A DNA stretch of 64,000 nt from Cymbomonas tetramitiformis (lineage: Eukaryota; Chlorophyta; Pyramimonadophyceae; Pyramimonadales; Pyramimonadaceae). The stretch's first letter is position 1; the number at the start of each line of letters is the position of its first letter. The stretch spans positions 16,305 to 80,304 of the forward strand of contig LGRX02035214.1 of the NCBI GenBank assembly GCA_001247695.2, written 5' to 3'. The notes under the pieces are model-generated. The model saw only the letters and a program-made list of their open reading frames with translations. It was not told the origin of the DNA and searched no databases. Below are positions 51,501 to 63,887 of this stretch, in pieces. The position numbers and the translations under genes were made by a program.

Positions 51501-54500
51501 TGTGAACGGGGATGGCCGCCGGGTAGAAGTGTGTTTTGGGAGGCGGTTGTCCTTGTGGTGCCATTCTGGCGGGCACTGCCTCTTGGAGAGCTCAGTGGAT
51601 TCGTCTGCCTTTGCTACAAGGAGAGGCAGAGGGTGGTGAAGTCCACGTTCTGTGTTTTCCCTTGATTTTTGTGGGGAGCACTTAGGTGCCCGCATGTTTT
51701 TGTTTATTACCATGGGGTGTCCATGCCGTGTGGTGTGACTGCATTCATGGCATAACCATGGACCAACGGGTCCCATCAATCGACCGTGAGCCACTGGGGG
51801 GCATGCCAGCAGGGTCCGCTTACTCCGTAACCCAGGGACCAACAATTGCTGGGCGATGATCGGTCACATCGAATCATCTTTCCATGCTGCTTTGCATCTG
51901 GGTTGGGAGTATGTATGAGTTGGTGGTATCTTGTCGCGGCCCCGCCCTGCTCTTGATTTGCTTCTCACATCCACTGGGATGATGGTGGGCTGGCTTTTGT
52001 CGGCTGATCTCATGCCATTCAGTGTGTGGCCTGTGACATACCGGACAGCTCCCCAAGGTTTTGTTGTGACACTTGTTTTAGTGAGTGGAATCATAAGCTG
52101 AACGGATCAGACAAGAGTTTCATCTGAAGCTCCCCCCGCTCCCCCCTTCATCTCTTGACTGGTGGCTTCTGTGGTGTTGTCCAGGACGCGGCGTACCGGG
52201 AATATCTGGCTCTGCTGGTCCGCCTGTACTCAGACCCCTTCAATACCTCAAGCTTCAGGGTGTGCCCCGCACCCTCTTCCTGTGGGCACCTGCTGCGCAC
52301 CGATCCGCCTCGCTCCTCAGTGCCAGGCGCCTGTTGCAGGGATGTGCTTCCGGCCAGGACCCCGTGAACCTATCCATGCAGGCGTCTGAACGGGGTTGGG
52401 CGGCGGTGTGAACATTGCGTCCGCTCTACAGCCGCCAAATCTGCAGCGCCGATGACTGCTGGATGTGTGCACGGAATCGTGTCACCTGCGAAATCCCGCC
52501 CCTGTTTTAATGCCACTTGTGCTGGCAACGGGGAGGGGGGGGTGAGGGGTGTATCCACCTTCCAAGATGATGAGAGGAGTGTGGGCCGGGGGTGTGCGGC
52601 GCTGAGAGGAGTGTGGGCCGGGGTGTGCGGCGCTGAGAGGGAGTGTGGGTGGAAGGTGTTGGGGACGCTTGAGTGAGAGCGCGAGGGGAGTGCTGGGTCC
52701 CGGGGGGGTCTCTGCCACAGCTGGAGATGCTGCGTTCGTCGACCTTCAAGGCGCGGGCGATGTCTTTGAACCAGCCCGAGCCGACCAGGGGGCTCAATCA
52801 GAGCCCCGTGGTCGGGCAGCCCAACCCGGTGTTTGACCCGGTGGAATCTCCGCGAGCGATGACGAACCCCCACGAAATGCTCCCCTCCTGCATGCTCCAG
52901 CTGGCGCAGCAGCTCGCCGATCCCGAGAGCCGGCGGGACATGCTGCACCGCCTGCTCGTGCTTTTCTCCGAGGTTGGCCTGCTCACGCAGAAGGTGCGCT
53001 TCAGCAGAGCCCGCACGAGCGAGGGAGGGAGAGCGAGAGCGACCTTTTCATGCTGGCCGTGGCGCAAGTTGTAAGGGGGTGGCGCCAGCGTCCCGAAGCG
53101 TTGGCGCGGCGTCAAAAGTTTTACCCCTGCCTGTAACGTTGGCGCGACGTCACTCCCATCTGGCGCGGGTGGCGCGTCCGGACGCCGTCCCGCCGTCGCG
53201 TCTAAAGTGCGTGCTTGCTTGTCGTGTCCGCCTTGTTCGTGGCCCTTCCCTGAGGGAGGCTCGGGGCGAGACGCGGCGCAGGAGCTGGTGTCGGATCAGG
53301 ACATGGACGTCAAGGCGGTTGCGCCATACTTGGGCAGTCTCCTCCCTGGTACCCCAATCTCTCCCTGCTCTGGATCTCGCAACACAACGCACCGTCATCC
53401 AAGTCCATGGTCTACTCAGAGCATTGCTAGAAGTGTGACATGCTGCACGCGCGCCTTGCCAGCTCAGCACGGGTCGCGCCAGCCTGTCATGTTAGCTCTC
53501 CGTAGCCCCAGTTCCGCTCACTTCAGAGCTGAAGGGGGCGTTGGGACTCGGGGAATTAGAGGGGAGTGAAGCTGAGAGCGATGAGAGGTGGGGAACGGGG
53601 GCGCATTGTGGCTCCTCAGCCATTGCGGAGCTTGGGGTGCTGCCCACTTTCGGCGAGATTCCGAAGCGCGACGGCAACTTCAAACTCCTGCGCAACCTGT
53701 GGTTCTACTGCACCATGTATGAGCTCACGCCGACCACGAGGAGCGAGAACACGGTGGGCTACCCCCCTGTCGTCACATGCATTTTCGCAGCGTGTGCTTG
53801 CTACCGGTCCTTGCCCTCCACGATGGCAGCCGCGCTCGCTCTGGGTGTCTTCCGCCGGGCCGCCGTGGCATGCAGTGCCATGCGTTTGCGAGTCATCCAC
53901 AGCAGCGTGCGTGAAGGGGATGTGCGCGGGGGAGGATGGGGGTTGGTCATCTGCGATTGGGCGGCTGCAGGACAAGTGCTACATGTGGCCGAGGGAGTGG
54001 TGCGCGCCCTCTACCCGCTGACCGCCTCACTTGCACTTGCACAGAGCACCCGGCGCCTTCCTGCGATCCAGGCGGGCCTTTCTCGACCTCTGCCTCGCTG
54101 CACGCGCGGGTGAGCACTGACGGGCTAGCCCTGGCGGTAAAGAGGGCGGGAAGCTGGGTGCGGTGGCGGCGCCAGGTGGAGCGCGCTGCGAGACATCGCC
54201 TGCTTCACACCGCCTTTGGCGCCCGAGTCGCAGCCCGAGAGGTGCACGGATCCCCTCCGCCCGCTGGAGACATGAACATCGCAGCGCCATGCGCCGAGAC
54301 GTGATTGGAATGAGTGATCCTTCATTTGATGAAGGGCGATAGAAGGCGCGCCAGCGCCATGTCCAGGCCGTGCCCCCCTAATGCGGGGGCCTTCGTGGAG
54401 CGGGGGGCGGGGTGCAGAGAGGAGACCGCGGTGGAGCTGCAAGCCATGCTGGAGGGTCTCAACAAGGTAACCGCTGCCACCTCCGTCATCCTTCGCTTGG

Positions 54501-57500
54501 CATCTGAGGCCTGACTCCAGGAGCTTGATGCGGCCGCGCGGCGCCCTGTCTTGGAACGTCTGCGGAGGTCGGCAGCGCAGCCACGCCATAGCGGGCCATG
54601 CGCCATAGCGGGCCATGCGCCCGGTGGCAGGTGTGGTCTCCTGCAACCGCGGCTATCAGTGCGGCTGCGAGGGGAACTCCGCAGGGGTCATGAGCTGGCG
54701 CCGGCGGGGGCGGGGCTGGGTGGTGCAGTCGTGGCTGTCGCAGATCTCAGCGCGGCTGTCCACGGCGCTCAAGGCGGATGTCGTGATGACCGGCAATCTC
54801 TCTTCCCTGAGCCAGGGGGGCTCCGGGGGGCTGCTGTCCTGCATGGCCCTCGAGGCGATGCGGGCGGAGTTCGGGCCCATCGCCTCGTCCCTTGCTTACC
54901 TCGACCCGGAGATCACAGACGAGGTGCGCGCCAGGACAAAGGAGGGGAGGGGAGCGGGAGCATGCGCAGAGGGAGCGGGGTCAGGGATGTCTGTGTCATC
55001 CGACCGTGGCCGAAGCCAGCTACTCTGAGATCCGCACTCGCCCAAAGGAAGGCCCACGCCTCGCGTTGCTGCGCGCTCCTGGTACTGCGGACTTGCGAAC
55101 TGCGATGAGTCGTGTAAAGAGATGGGTCCACATTGGGATATCCCCTGGCGCTCCGGGCACTGCTGGGGGGGTCTCTCCCCCATCTGCATGGGAAGCCTGG
55201 GTTCAAGCTGGTGTAGACGGGTTCTGGTGTGCGGCGTGCCGGGGCGAATGGCGGGCCCAGGCGCACCACAAGGTGGTGAGCCGCATGACCGAGCGCACGT
55301 GCGAGATGCGCTGCCGGGCGCACCTCAACGGCACCGCGCGCTTCTGCCAGGGTGCGCCTCCGCCGCTCCACGCCCGGCAGAGCCTCCCCTTCGCTGCCCC
55401 TCTCGCCTTGCGCGCGGAGTGCATACCCCCGCCGCTCGCTCCTGGTCCTCGCCCGCAGCTCCCTTTTACTGCAAAGGCCTTTCTAAGGGAGCCCCGAATA
55501 CCGCCTAATGCATGAGAAACCCGACCCAGCCCCCCCTCCCCCAATGCCCGGCGACGGGCTCAGTACAGTTGCAAGCCGATATGTATCCCACCTATTCCCC
55601 GCCTTGCCTAATCTCACAGCTGACCCCGTCATCAGATATACCTCGTATCTCTCTCTCTCTCCTCGTCATGCGGTCATGCGCGTGGGAAACAAGCTCCGAC
55701 TTCGAGGCGCTTTATAAGCTCAAGCGCGACGATAGCATCCATTGCTGTCGCCGATCACTTCCAAGGTGATGCGTGTGCTGCGCTTCGGTGGCGCTGCGCG
55801 CACCGTTGATTGCGCTTCAGTGGCGCTGCGCGCACCATTGATTGCGGTCTTGGCGATACATCTCTTGGCGCGGGCCAGCGCGTGGCACGAGAGACGCGCG
55901 TCTCAGAGCATCGAATGTGCGACGCTCGGCGCCGCAGCGAGGGAGCCCTTGGCGTATCCTCCGAGCTGTCGAGCACGCGGCCCGCGGGTCAGAGCCCCGG
56001 GCGTTCAGGAGACCGCACCGCCGCCGCCGGGAGATGCTCCGCGCGGGTGCCGGCAGGGCCTGCGGAGGGAGGGCTCCTCGAGGGTGCCTTGCTGCGCTCC
56101 CGCTGCTGCGGCGGAGGGAGGGCTGCCCTGCTGCGGGCCTGCTGCACAGGCGCTGCTGCGGAGGGACGGCTCCTCGACGCTCTGCATTGCCTTTGCAGAG
56201 CTCCAGGATCCGGGAGCTCCGTCAGCCATCTTTGCACTTTGGGGCTGAGACATCCTCTTTGGTCTTGGAGCCCGCGCCGGTGGCCAGGGCTTCCCCCCTC
56301 TGAGGGAGTGAGCTGAACGAAGCGCGGGCGGTCCTGGGGGGCGGTCCTTGGGGGCGGTCCTGGGGGGCGGGGGCGATTGGAGCAGACTCCAACCTCTCCC
56401 CGCTGGAGATGGACATCTGCGGGGTGCTCAACGTGCTCGCCACGGGCTCCCCTCCGGCAAAGCACATGGTGAGCCTGACAGTCCCCGGGCTCCAGTGGGT
56501 GCCCCCGTAGACCAGTCCGGCCGCCTTGGGACGAGGCCCGGGGGTTTGCCGATCTCTGTTTTGTCCCCTCCGGCATTGTACCGAGTGCTGTTTTGTGTTC
56601 TGACGTGAGCTCAACGCATTTGGCATCTCCCCGCTTCCAGCATGGGATTTCCACGTGGCGCGTGGGGTATTGCACACATATTTCGCACGCGGACGATGGA
56701 GCGAGGACGGGAGGGTGTGCACCGATGGTTTACTGTACCCATGGATAGGAATGAGGGTCAGAGCATCGCTACCGCCCGATTCGGAAGAACAAATGTCGTT
56801 CCCACGGCCATCTGTGTGCGGGGTCACTCCGGCGGAGGCGAAGCGGGCGCGCTGCATGCGTGTTCCGCGGCCCATTATTCCTGGTCTATCTGATCTCCCC
56901 TCGGCACATGCCAACTCCCTGTGGATGCGGCGGCAGCACTCATATGCCGGGTCATCTACCGGGTCATCTGCCGGGTAGAGGAGGGATCCGCAATGCCGCA
57001 CGTTTGCTGCAAGGGTGCGAGGGTGCGAGGGTGCAAGGGGGGCTGAAGAGATGGCGGGGCGCTTCCGCCATTGGCAAGGCCGCTTCGATGACATGGAGAG
57101 GACTCGAAGGGCTCTGGTGGTGGTGATGGTGGTGCTGGTGACTCGGGGAGGTGGTGGGTGCAGGGCCAAGAGTTGATCACACACATGATCGTGGAGCGCT
57201 TCCCACAGACGCCCTGGAGCCAGCCGTGCATGGTGCCCCGGCCCCTTCCCTTGCCTGGACCCTCTCACCCCTGCAGGAAGCGCCCGCTTCATATGACAAG
57301 TCCACGTCAGTAGTAGCAGGGGTGGATCGTATGATTACTCGTAATGTGCATATAATCGCGGCGATGGGGAATGGAGCAAATTGCCGATTCCACAACTTTT
57401 GCATTTGCACGGATCAGATTGGAGCTGCGCGGACGTAGCGGTCTGGATAATTTTCACGGATCAGATTGGAGCTGCGCGGACGTAGCGGTCTGGATCATTT

Positions 57501-60500
57501 GCACGGATCAGATTGGAGCTGCGCGGACGTAGCGGTCTGGATCATTTTGCACGCGGATGATCATTTCTGCGCGGACGTAGCGGTCTGGATCATTTCACGG
57601 ATCAGATTGGAGCTGCGCAGGCGTGGCGGTCTGGATCATTTCACGGATCAGATTGGGCTGCGCGGACGTGCGGTCTGGATCATTTCCACGGATCAGATTG
57701 GAGCTGCGTGGAGGTAGCGGTCTGGATCATTTGCACGGATCAGATTGGAGCTGCGCGGACGTAGCGGTCTGGATCATTTGGCAATGGAATGCTCTTGTAG
57801 ATGTTGGACCCTTCACGGCATGTTGGGCTGCGGCGGACTCTACGAGCCGTCTGCGAGCCAGGTGTCTTCACAGCACACTCAAATCAGCGCGTCTTCGAAA
57901 AGCAAAGCCTTTGTAGCGTGCTCTCGCAGCGCCGTCAGTTCATTTTGACTTGCGCCGCGTACAAAGCAAGAAATTTCATGGCAGCATGCCACAGGTCATA
58001 GGAGTACAGTTCTAAAACAAACCAAGTCACAGGATTATTACGTCTTTCTTATGTGCTACCCACAGCAACATGCCACAGGCAGCACAGGTGAATTACACGT
58101 GACAGCAGTAACACAAAAGCGGCCGATTACGTTGAAACCCGCGGCAGCATGCCACCGGCCACAGGAATACAAATCTATAACAAAACTGTCAAAACGATTA
58201 CAGTTCAAATCAGTCAAACATCGCCCTACAATCCGGAACTCAATCCGAACGTGGGGAAAGACCTTCAGCCATATACCCGGATTGAGTTCCGGCTGAGTTG
58301 TTGCGCCACGTGGAGCATCTCTGCCAGGTGTGCAGCCGTTGAGAGGGCAATTTCGATGGCCGATGGTCGAGGGGGGAGGGGGGAGGGCCGCACAGATGAC
58401 AATGCTGAGGCTGATGAAGGAGGTCGAGGAGGAAGCGAAGCCCGAGAACATGATGACTCAGCTCAGCGCTGTAAACGTGCTGCGGCGCGTGCAGTCCACG
58501 TGGCTGAGCAAGATCGTGGAGTCCGCGCCCTCCGCGGCGAAGGCCTTGATCGAGACGCACCTCCTGCCCATCCAGAAGGGCAGCAGCGGGCCCGGGCACG
58601 ACTCCGGGCCACATAGCGGCGTTGGCCACCTCGTATGCCCCTAACTCCCCCCACCCCATCCACGCACAGAACTGTCCATCCCTCCGGCTTTCTGTGCCTC
58701 CGCCCTGCCCTGCCCCAGGCTCCAGATAGCCGCAGAATTGCCAGCTGCACTGTGTACCCACCCGTGCGGGACGCTTATCCGGATTCTCCGGAGCTCGCTA
58801 GTGGAGAATGGGACCTCCTAAGCCTCATTGGGCCACCTGATTTAGAACTGCACAAGGGGACGGGTGGGCTGCCACTCCACGGCGGCAGAACTGACCGGGG
58901 GTCTGGATGCTGGCGCGATCGGGTGGGCCGCTGTACGCTGCAGTGCACACAACTTAAGAACGGTTCTGGATCACTAGTCGAAACTCGGGTAAAATGTTCG
59001 ATGGATATTTGTTTCTTCCAGTGACGAGATATATCGTCAGCTCAGGAACGGTAGTACCAAACCCTTGACTGGTAATCAGCCGCAGGCGGCGGCCGAATAC
59101 AGTTCCAAGAAAAAGGAATAGCGATTGCCCCTCCCCTGGGCCCACTTTCACAGCCCAGTGTAAGGGGGTAAATCCGCGCGATGGCGCTGGCGGTTGACCC
59201 TGCGAGGGCCCCCTCCCCGGAGTCCCCTCTGCATTGAAGCGAGAAGCCCGGCTGAGGGAGTCCACCTGGGCGGGCACCGCTGAGCGCCGAACTGAACATA
59301 GCGCTCGACCCGCTCGGTGTTTGGGGGTGTCGCAGAATGCGCTGCTGAACACCCTCGTCAACATCTCGGAGCCCCCGGCGCTGGTGCGTTCCCTGCTGCG
59401 CCGTATCACCCCCTCCACATAAATGTTGCCCTCTGCCGCGAGGTCTGCACAGGCCGGGTCGGGCGCCGGCCATTTCCTCAAAGGCGGCCTCGCTGGGCCC
59501 TTAGACTCGCTGGGCCGCGCGCTCTCCGTGTTATTTCCGCATGAGAAGGGCGAGAGCTCGCCTGGAGTCCCTTTGAGCGCCCTCCAGCCTGCGCAGCCAC
59601 CAGGGGCAACGGGCACCGACCAGTCTTGGCCAGGGGCAACGGGCACCGACCAGTCTTGGCCTGGGGCAACGGGCACCGACCAGTCTTGGCCTGGGGCAAC
59701 GGGCACCGAGCAACCCGACCAGTCTTGGCCTGGGGCAACAGGCGACCAGGCACCGACCAGTCTTGGCTAGCCATGAATGCCGAGAGAGCGATGATTGATC
59801 CTAGGCTCCCTTCTTTCCCCCCCCTCCCGCGGTCTGAAGTGTGCCTTGGGGGGCGAGCGCATGCTGCGGTTGGGAGCTGAAGAGCTCTTGACGGCCGCAT
59901 GCGCTGTTGCAGCTTTCGGGGGCCGGCACGGCTACACTGGAAACGCGGCTGTGGCTGAGCGGCAAAAAGGGAGCGTGGGGATGCTCCAGGCTAGCAAGGA
60001 CAAGGAGCTCGGCAAGGACTCTACTCAGGACGCGGTGACCCGCGAGGCCACCCTGCTCACTCTCAAGGCGCACTACTACGGGGGCCTCAACGCGCTCCAG
60101 TCCCTCTGCAACGCCGACGTCTACGCCGTGGTGGCAGATTCGCGCCGCAACATCATAAAGGTATCCGCCCCTCGGCTGGCGCCCTGCTCACCCCCTGCCC
60201 ACCCTGCCCCACCCTGCGTCGTGCCCGCCGCGAATAGCTTTGGTCATCTGCCCAGGGGACGTCCACGAGAGCTGAGCTCATCCCGCAGGCGAAGGCTCTC
60301 CCCCGCCTCCCCCCCGGCTCGCTTGCGATTCCCGTGAACCTGGCTTGCCTCCAGGCGTGATCTCAGCGCCCTGGACACTCTACCCGCAGGACCTGGCGTC
60401 ATGTGTGAATATGGCTGATGGTGCGCCGCCGGAGAAGACGTGCGACCTCGGCAACGCACTGTTCTGTGCCGTCACGCTGATGCAGACGTCCTCAGAGCCG

Positions 60501-63500
60501 GACGGTGCGCCGCCCGCCGCTGCGGCCACGTGTTGGTCCACCCTTGTGGGCGACTCCAGCTGCCTGTGCCCCCCCCCTCTGTGTAGTCCACTTCTTTAGG
60601 CTTCTGCGTGTGGAAGAGGTGGGGGTGTTCGGCATCCCTGAGAGGAAGTTCCGCCAGCTGGTGTCTGCTGGGCTCCTTGCGAGCATCTCGGCTCAAGGCG
60701 ACAGGGCGCCTGCATATATTGACACTTTAGCCTTCGCCTCGCAGCGGAACTGCTACGACTTCTATGCTGGTGCCCGGCCTATAAGTTGACGCGAGTGGAC
60801 CTTAGGTGGGCGCCCCCTCCCTCTGCCACACCTACTTCCCCTCCACCATGCCCCTGCCTCGCCTGATGAACCACAGTGTAGGTGACTGTCTCGCAGGTCG
60901 TGCGGTTAGGGGGCGTGGTGCCCGGTCTCTCAGCCAGCTTCTCAGCCAACTATTCAGCCCGCTGACGATCTTGCATGGCCTGAGGGAGAGCGCGGCTGGC
61001 GCTGCGGTGTCCCCCCTCCCTTCCACTGCCCCTCCCTCCGATGGGGGGCCTTCATAAGTGCTCCCTTCCGTTCCAATCCATGACTTATCGTTGCCACAGG
61101 GGCAATCCCCCCCTCTGGGAGAGAGGTCCTACGTGCACCCCGGTTTTCAGTATTGTCGCATGGATTGACCGTGCCGTCTGCCTCCTATCATCCTTGCATC
61201 CCTTTCATTGGCTGTCCCCTACCCTTGTGATCAGAGATTGTCCCCGGACCCCTCACACGAGGCTGTCCCCTGCCACCAGTCCACGGTGTCCCTGGCCCCC
61301 TCACGGGCTGTCCCCTACCTTGATCGGTGTCCCCCCTCCCACCACGGGCCACTATAACAAATCGGTGTCCCCTCACTGCAGGGCTGTCCCCTATATGATA
61401 CGGTGTCCCCCCTCACACGGGCCAGCCACCTATATGATCGGTGTCCCCCTCACACGGGCTGTCCCTATGATGTGTCCCCCGCCCCCTCACACGGGCTGTC
61501 CCTATATGATACGGTGTCCCCCGACCCCCCTCACACGGGCTGGCTGTTCTGAGAAGCTCATGGACCGGCTGCTGGCTGGTGGGGTGCACGCGGTGCAGGA
61601 ACGCTTCTTTCTCGTGGAACTGGCTGCTGTCGTCGCAGCCCCACCTGACCAACAACCTGCTCAGGTGAGACCTTGTATATCGGAGGGCTCAGGTGAGACC
61701 TTGTCTATCGGAGGGCTCAGGTGAGACCTTGTCTATCGGAGGGCCTGCTTGCCTCACGCCCACTCTGTGCACGCTTGCCCCACCCTCTTCTACCCCCTCT
61801 GGCTGCCTTGCCCACCCTCCTCTACACCCCCCTCTGTGCATGCTTGCCCCCACCCTCTTCTACACCCCATCTAGGCCTTGCTCACCCCCTCTAGTGCGCT
61901 CCCCTCCGCTGGCGTGCACCCTCTCCCATGCTCCCGACTCTATCCCTGTACTGCACTTCCGTCCCACCCCCCTCCCCCTCCCCTCCCGGTTTCGCGACCC
62001 TGAATGTTGGGATGGCCACTGGGAATAGATGGAGTGGATCTGCCTCGATTCGAGGTAGCCTGCTCATGCTCTCCCCTCCGGGTGACGCACCTGTGAGTTG
62101 GATGTGGCACCTGTGAGTTGGATGTGTGGCACCTGTGAGTTGGATGTGGCACCTGTGAGTTGGATGTGGCTGGGGCGGGGATGGTGGGCCAGCGACATTG
62201 TGGAGGGCCTTCGTGTGGACCGTGGATGGCCGAATAGGACTCTTCGCCCCCTCACGTGCCTCCCTGCTCTCCTCTCCCCCCTTTCCTCGTGTGCATCCCG
62301 CCCTCCCCATCCACCACCCCTGGACGCGCGACGCGTCTCCCCACACCCGCACCGCCCGTTCTTCCCCCTGCTCAGGGAAAATTCCCGAGAGTGAAGATCA
62401 AAGTGGTGTCAATTTGATCATGACATTGGAGTCAAATCGCGATTGAGCTGAGCTGAGCTGCACGCGCGCGTCCATGCATCCGCCGGGCCCCCGCTCCCCT
62501 TGATCGAGGGCAAGACCATCGCAGCCCCAGAGGCCCGCCTCCACCTCCTGTCTCGGGCACGCCAGGGGTGCCTCCACGCACCACCAAGGTCTGCAGCGCG
62601 GCCCTCGAGCGCGCTGTGAGTGCACCTGTCATGGTGTGACGGGCGCAGCGGCGCCGTCGCACCCCTTGAGGATGACCTGACGGGTGTGACGGGTGCAGCG
62701 CAATCGCCTCATCTCTGCCCAAAGATGGTGGCGGAAGACCCATACGTCTCAACGGTGGGCCGCGGCGTGTACAAGCGCGGGGGCGAGGCCTCGGTGGTCC
62801 AGGGCATTCTCGCGCACTGCACGTGGATCACCTTCCTGCTGGACCGCTGGCAGGTGGTGCAGACCTTCAACAGGTCTGCCCGCCCGCATCGATGCTTCTT
62901 CCGCGCCCTTCTCCCCCGCCTCCCCCTCCCCCCGGGTTGTCCGCCATGCACCTCTTCGCTACTTCCCCTTGTAGCAGCGATGTTCCTATTTATAGTCCTA
63001 TTATACGCCGTCTCAATGAGCCCCACCCTGATGCAGCCTGGCGCCCGCCTGGTGCCCGCTTGCCACAAGGCCTCGCGATTTGGCGCCTGGCGCACCCGCA
63101 GCACATCGTGCGCTCTCCACTTTGCACTCGGTTTCTCGATGGCTCGGATCGCTTTGCCAGTCGCCGGAGAGCCATCCGCTCGAAGTTTGCGGGGGAAGCG
63201 CGCCCTCCCGAGGACTCTGCTCGGATCCTCCGCGCTTGAGAGCTTGAGGAGCCCAGAGCGCCATGCCCCTGACGCCGCGGACAAAGAGCATATACCGCTC
63301 AGCGTCTGAAAAGGCGTGAAATGTTGCTGCCTGCGTGTTGTGACTCCGCAGCCACGAGTCGCTGCAGCTGATGATGCGCCTCGTTGCGAAGGCGTTGCAC
63401 GACCCCTTCGGGCTCTCCTCCCACCCCACGGCGCTCGGGGCCATCTTCAAGCTGCTGCTGCTCGCGCTGCGAGTGCTGAACAACCAGGCCTTCCGCGAGA

Positions 63501-63501
63501 T
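45573..63501 (+). CDS. PI4KA: Phosphatidylinositol 4-kinase alpha (PI4KIII-alpha), N-terminal and middle part, multi-exon, continues beyond the window
   Basis: Phase-consistent exons: 47601-47854, 48105-48465, 48985-49177, 49456-49608, 50379-50531, 50801-50938, 51336-51371, 52185-52259, 52721-52993, 53282-53348, 53620-53753 and 53971-53999. The first exon is 45573-45820 and another is 46851-47025; the link between them is unclear. Later exons (some ends approximate): 54410-54466, 54743-54923, 56389-56468, 57164-57232, 58396-58632, 59337-59382, 59945-60160, 60390-60504, 60617-60780, 61551-61663, 62720-62873, 63352-63501. Landmarks shared with plant PI4K-alpha: 'MLHRLLVLFSEVGL', 'FKLLRNLWFYCTMYELTP', 'CYMWPREW', 'LITHMIVERFPQTPW', 'LKAHYYGGLNALQ' and 'WITFLLDRWQVVQTF'. 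The enzyme makes PI4P at the plasma membrane. The catalytic domain is not in the window. Confidence 0.88.
46298..46621 (-). CDS. Antisense open frame of 107 codons inside the PI4KA 5' region
   Basis: An open frame on the minus strand from ATG at 46621 to TGA. Its amino-acid composition is normal and non-repetitive ('NLNKLDLVSWALSSASMLAE', 'KIQKAILLAVQQRSSSKVPE'), and the + strand here is closed in all frames. The end could be a splice donor (GTGAATG) rather than the stop. No family recognised. It may be an exon of a nested minus-strand gene or chance. Confidence 0.3.
   Translation of the reverse strand: MCGEWHADTLIGGIFPENLNKLDLVSWALSSASMLAESDRKIQKAILLAVQQRSSSKVPEIHEEFMALKTAVNLKGSCVSVEECVLHAQRLREKRNLRKLLRNIPGE
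49251..49482 (+). repeat. Tandem repeat, 71-80-bp unit, 3 copies, spanning a PI4KA splice acceptor
   Basis: Each unit contains GGGCTGCCGCGACAG, the acceptor of the exon at 49456, followed by GCGGAGGTGACCTGCTTGG, the first codons of that exon. Only the last copy reads on into the rest of the exon. Confidence 0.92.
49770..50215 (+). repeat. Minisatellite, about 36-bp unit with G-box core, 14 CACGTG copies, in a PI4KA intron
   Basis: Unit GCCACGTGGAAGGTGGGCG followed by TGAGGGTTGTGCGGCAT. Fourteen units keep CACGTG intact; one reads CACGGG. CACGTG is the palindromic G-box/E-box bound by bZIP and bHLH factors. Confidence 0.95.
50514..50725 (+). repeat. Tandem repeat, 62-bp unit, about 3.3 copies, spanning a PI4KA splice donor
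   Basis: Each unit contains TTTGTGGCGGCCAAGCAG, the last codons of the exon ending at 50531, then GTCTGCCGGCCCCTTGACCG, the intron start. The donor site is therefore repeated at about 50593, 50655 and 50717. Confidence 0.93.
50993..51235 (+). repeat. Minisatellite, 30-48-bp unit, 5 copies, in a PI4KA intron
   Basis: Unit GACCCAGACCAGAGGCCCCG, TGTGGAGGCCGCCGGGAGCA, GGCCGCTGC; the second copy is shortened. It lies in the intron after the exon ending at 50938, whose donor appears to be GC (AAG|GCACGC). Confidence 0.93.
52555..52650 (+). repeat. Short tandem repeat in a PI4KA intron
   Basis: About three imperfect copies of GAGAGGAGTGTGGGCCGGGG plus GTGTGCGGCGCT, 70-170 bp before the exon at 52721. 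Confidence 0.8.
57405..57785 (+). repeat. Minisatellite, about 46-bp unit, about 8 copies, in a PI4KA intron
   Basis: Unit CACGGATCAGATTGGAGCTG, CGCGGACGTAGCGGTCTGGA, TCATTT with small indels; one copy has lost its centre. Confidence 0.94.
58233..58292. repeat. 15-bp perfect inverted repeat with a 30-bp loop
   Basis: CCGGAACTCAATCCG (58233-58247) is reverse-complementary to CGGATTGAGTTCCGG (58278-58292). It lies in a PI4KA intron about 100 bp before the exon at 58396. Confidence 0.85.
59598..59766 (+). repeat. Minisatellite, 29-bp unit, about 5.5 copies, in a PI4KA intron
   Basis: Unit GGGGCAACGGGCACCGACCA plus GTCTTGGCC; the later copies carry insertions of CAACC and GCGACCAG. Confidence 0.93.
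61230..61545 (+). repeat. Degenerate minisatellite, about 35-40-bp unit, about 8 copies, in a PI4KA intron
   Basis: Built from CACACGGGCTGTCCCCTATA and TGATCGGTGTCCCCCCTC, increasingly degenerate to the left. It ends directly before the exon at about 61551. Confidence 0.85.
61655..61745 (+). repeat. Tandem repeat, 31-bp unit, 3 copies, spanning a PI4KA splice donor
   Basis: Unit GGTGAGACCTTGTATATCGG plus AGGGCTCA. The first copy starts at the donor of the exon ending near 61663 (GCTCAG|GTGAGA), and the next two repeat CTCAG|GTGAGA exactly. Confidence 0.9.
62085..62170 (+). repeat. Tandem repeat, about 20-bp unit, 4 copies, in a PI4KA intron
   Basis: Unit GGCACCTGTGAGTTGGATGT, four copies with a two-base insertion in one. 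Each copy has CACCTGTGAG. Confidence 0.93.
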
Positions 63502-63887
63502 GTGAGCCCGCCCAGCACCCGTCCAGTGGCCCCCTTCACCGCGTACTGCAATGGTTCTGACGGGGCGTCGTGTCCGCCCTTCGTCTCTCGCTCATTCCTC
63601 CCGCCCTCCTCCGCAGGCCGCTCGTATGCCGCAGGTCCGAAGCGCGGATGCCTCTGAATACAAAGCTTCGTCCGCGCCCCATACTCGCGTTCGAAAGGGG
63701 CATCAGGGGCCCTCTCCACCCACGAAGTGCATATCCATTTCTGATTTTGCAGGGAGCATATCCCGCAACCACATTAGAGATCTATCATGGTATCCGATGA
63801 CCTCGTCTGTCATAATCGGCAGAGAACTGAAGATGGGGAAGGAGGAGGAGCGTGTGGAGATATTTCTGTGGAAGAGATTATCTGACC

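Noticed and set aside
55122..55515. Overlapping open frames between PI4KA exons as a separate gene
   Set aside because: GC-rich sequence opens several frames at once, and none has a recognisable motif or a consistent splice context.
58149..58300. PELNP-like motif resembling the SPDLNPIE signature of Tc1/mariner transposases
   Set aside because: The motif appears on both strands because of a 15-bp inverted repeat, no other transposase motif is present, and it lies just before a PI4KA exon.
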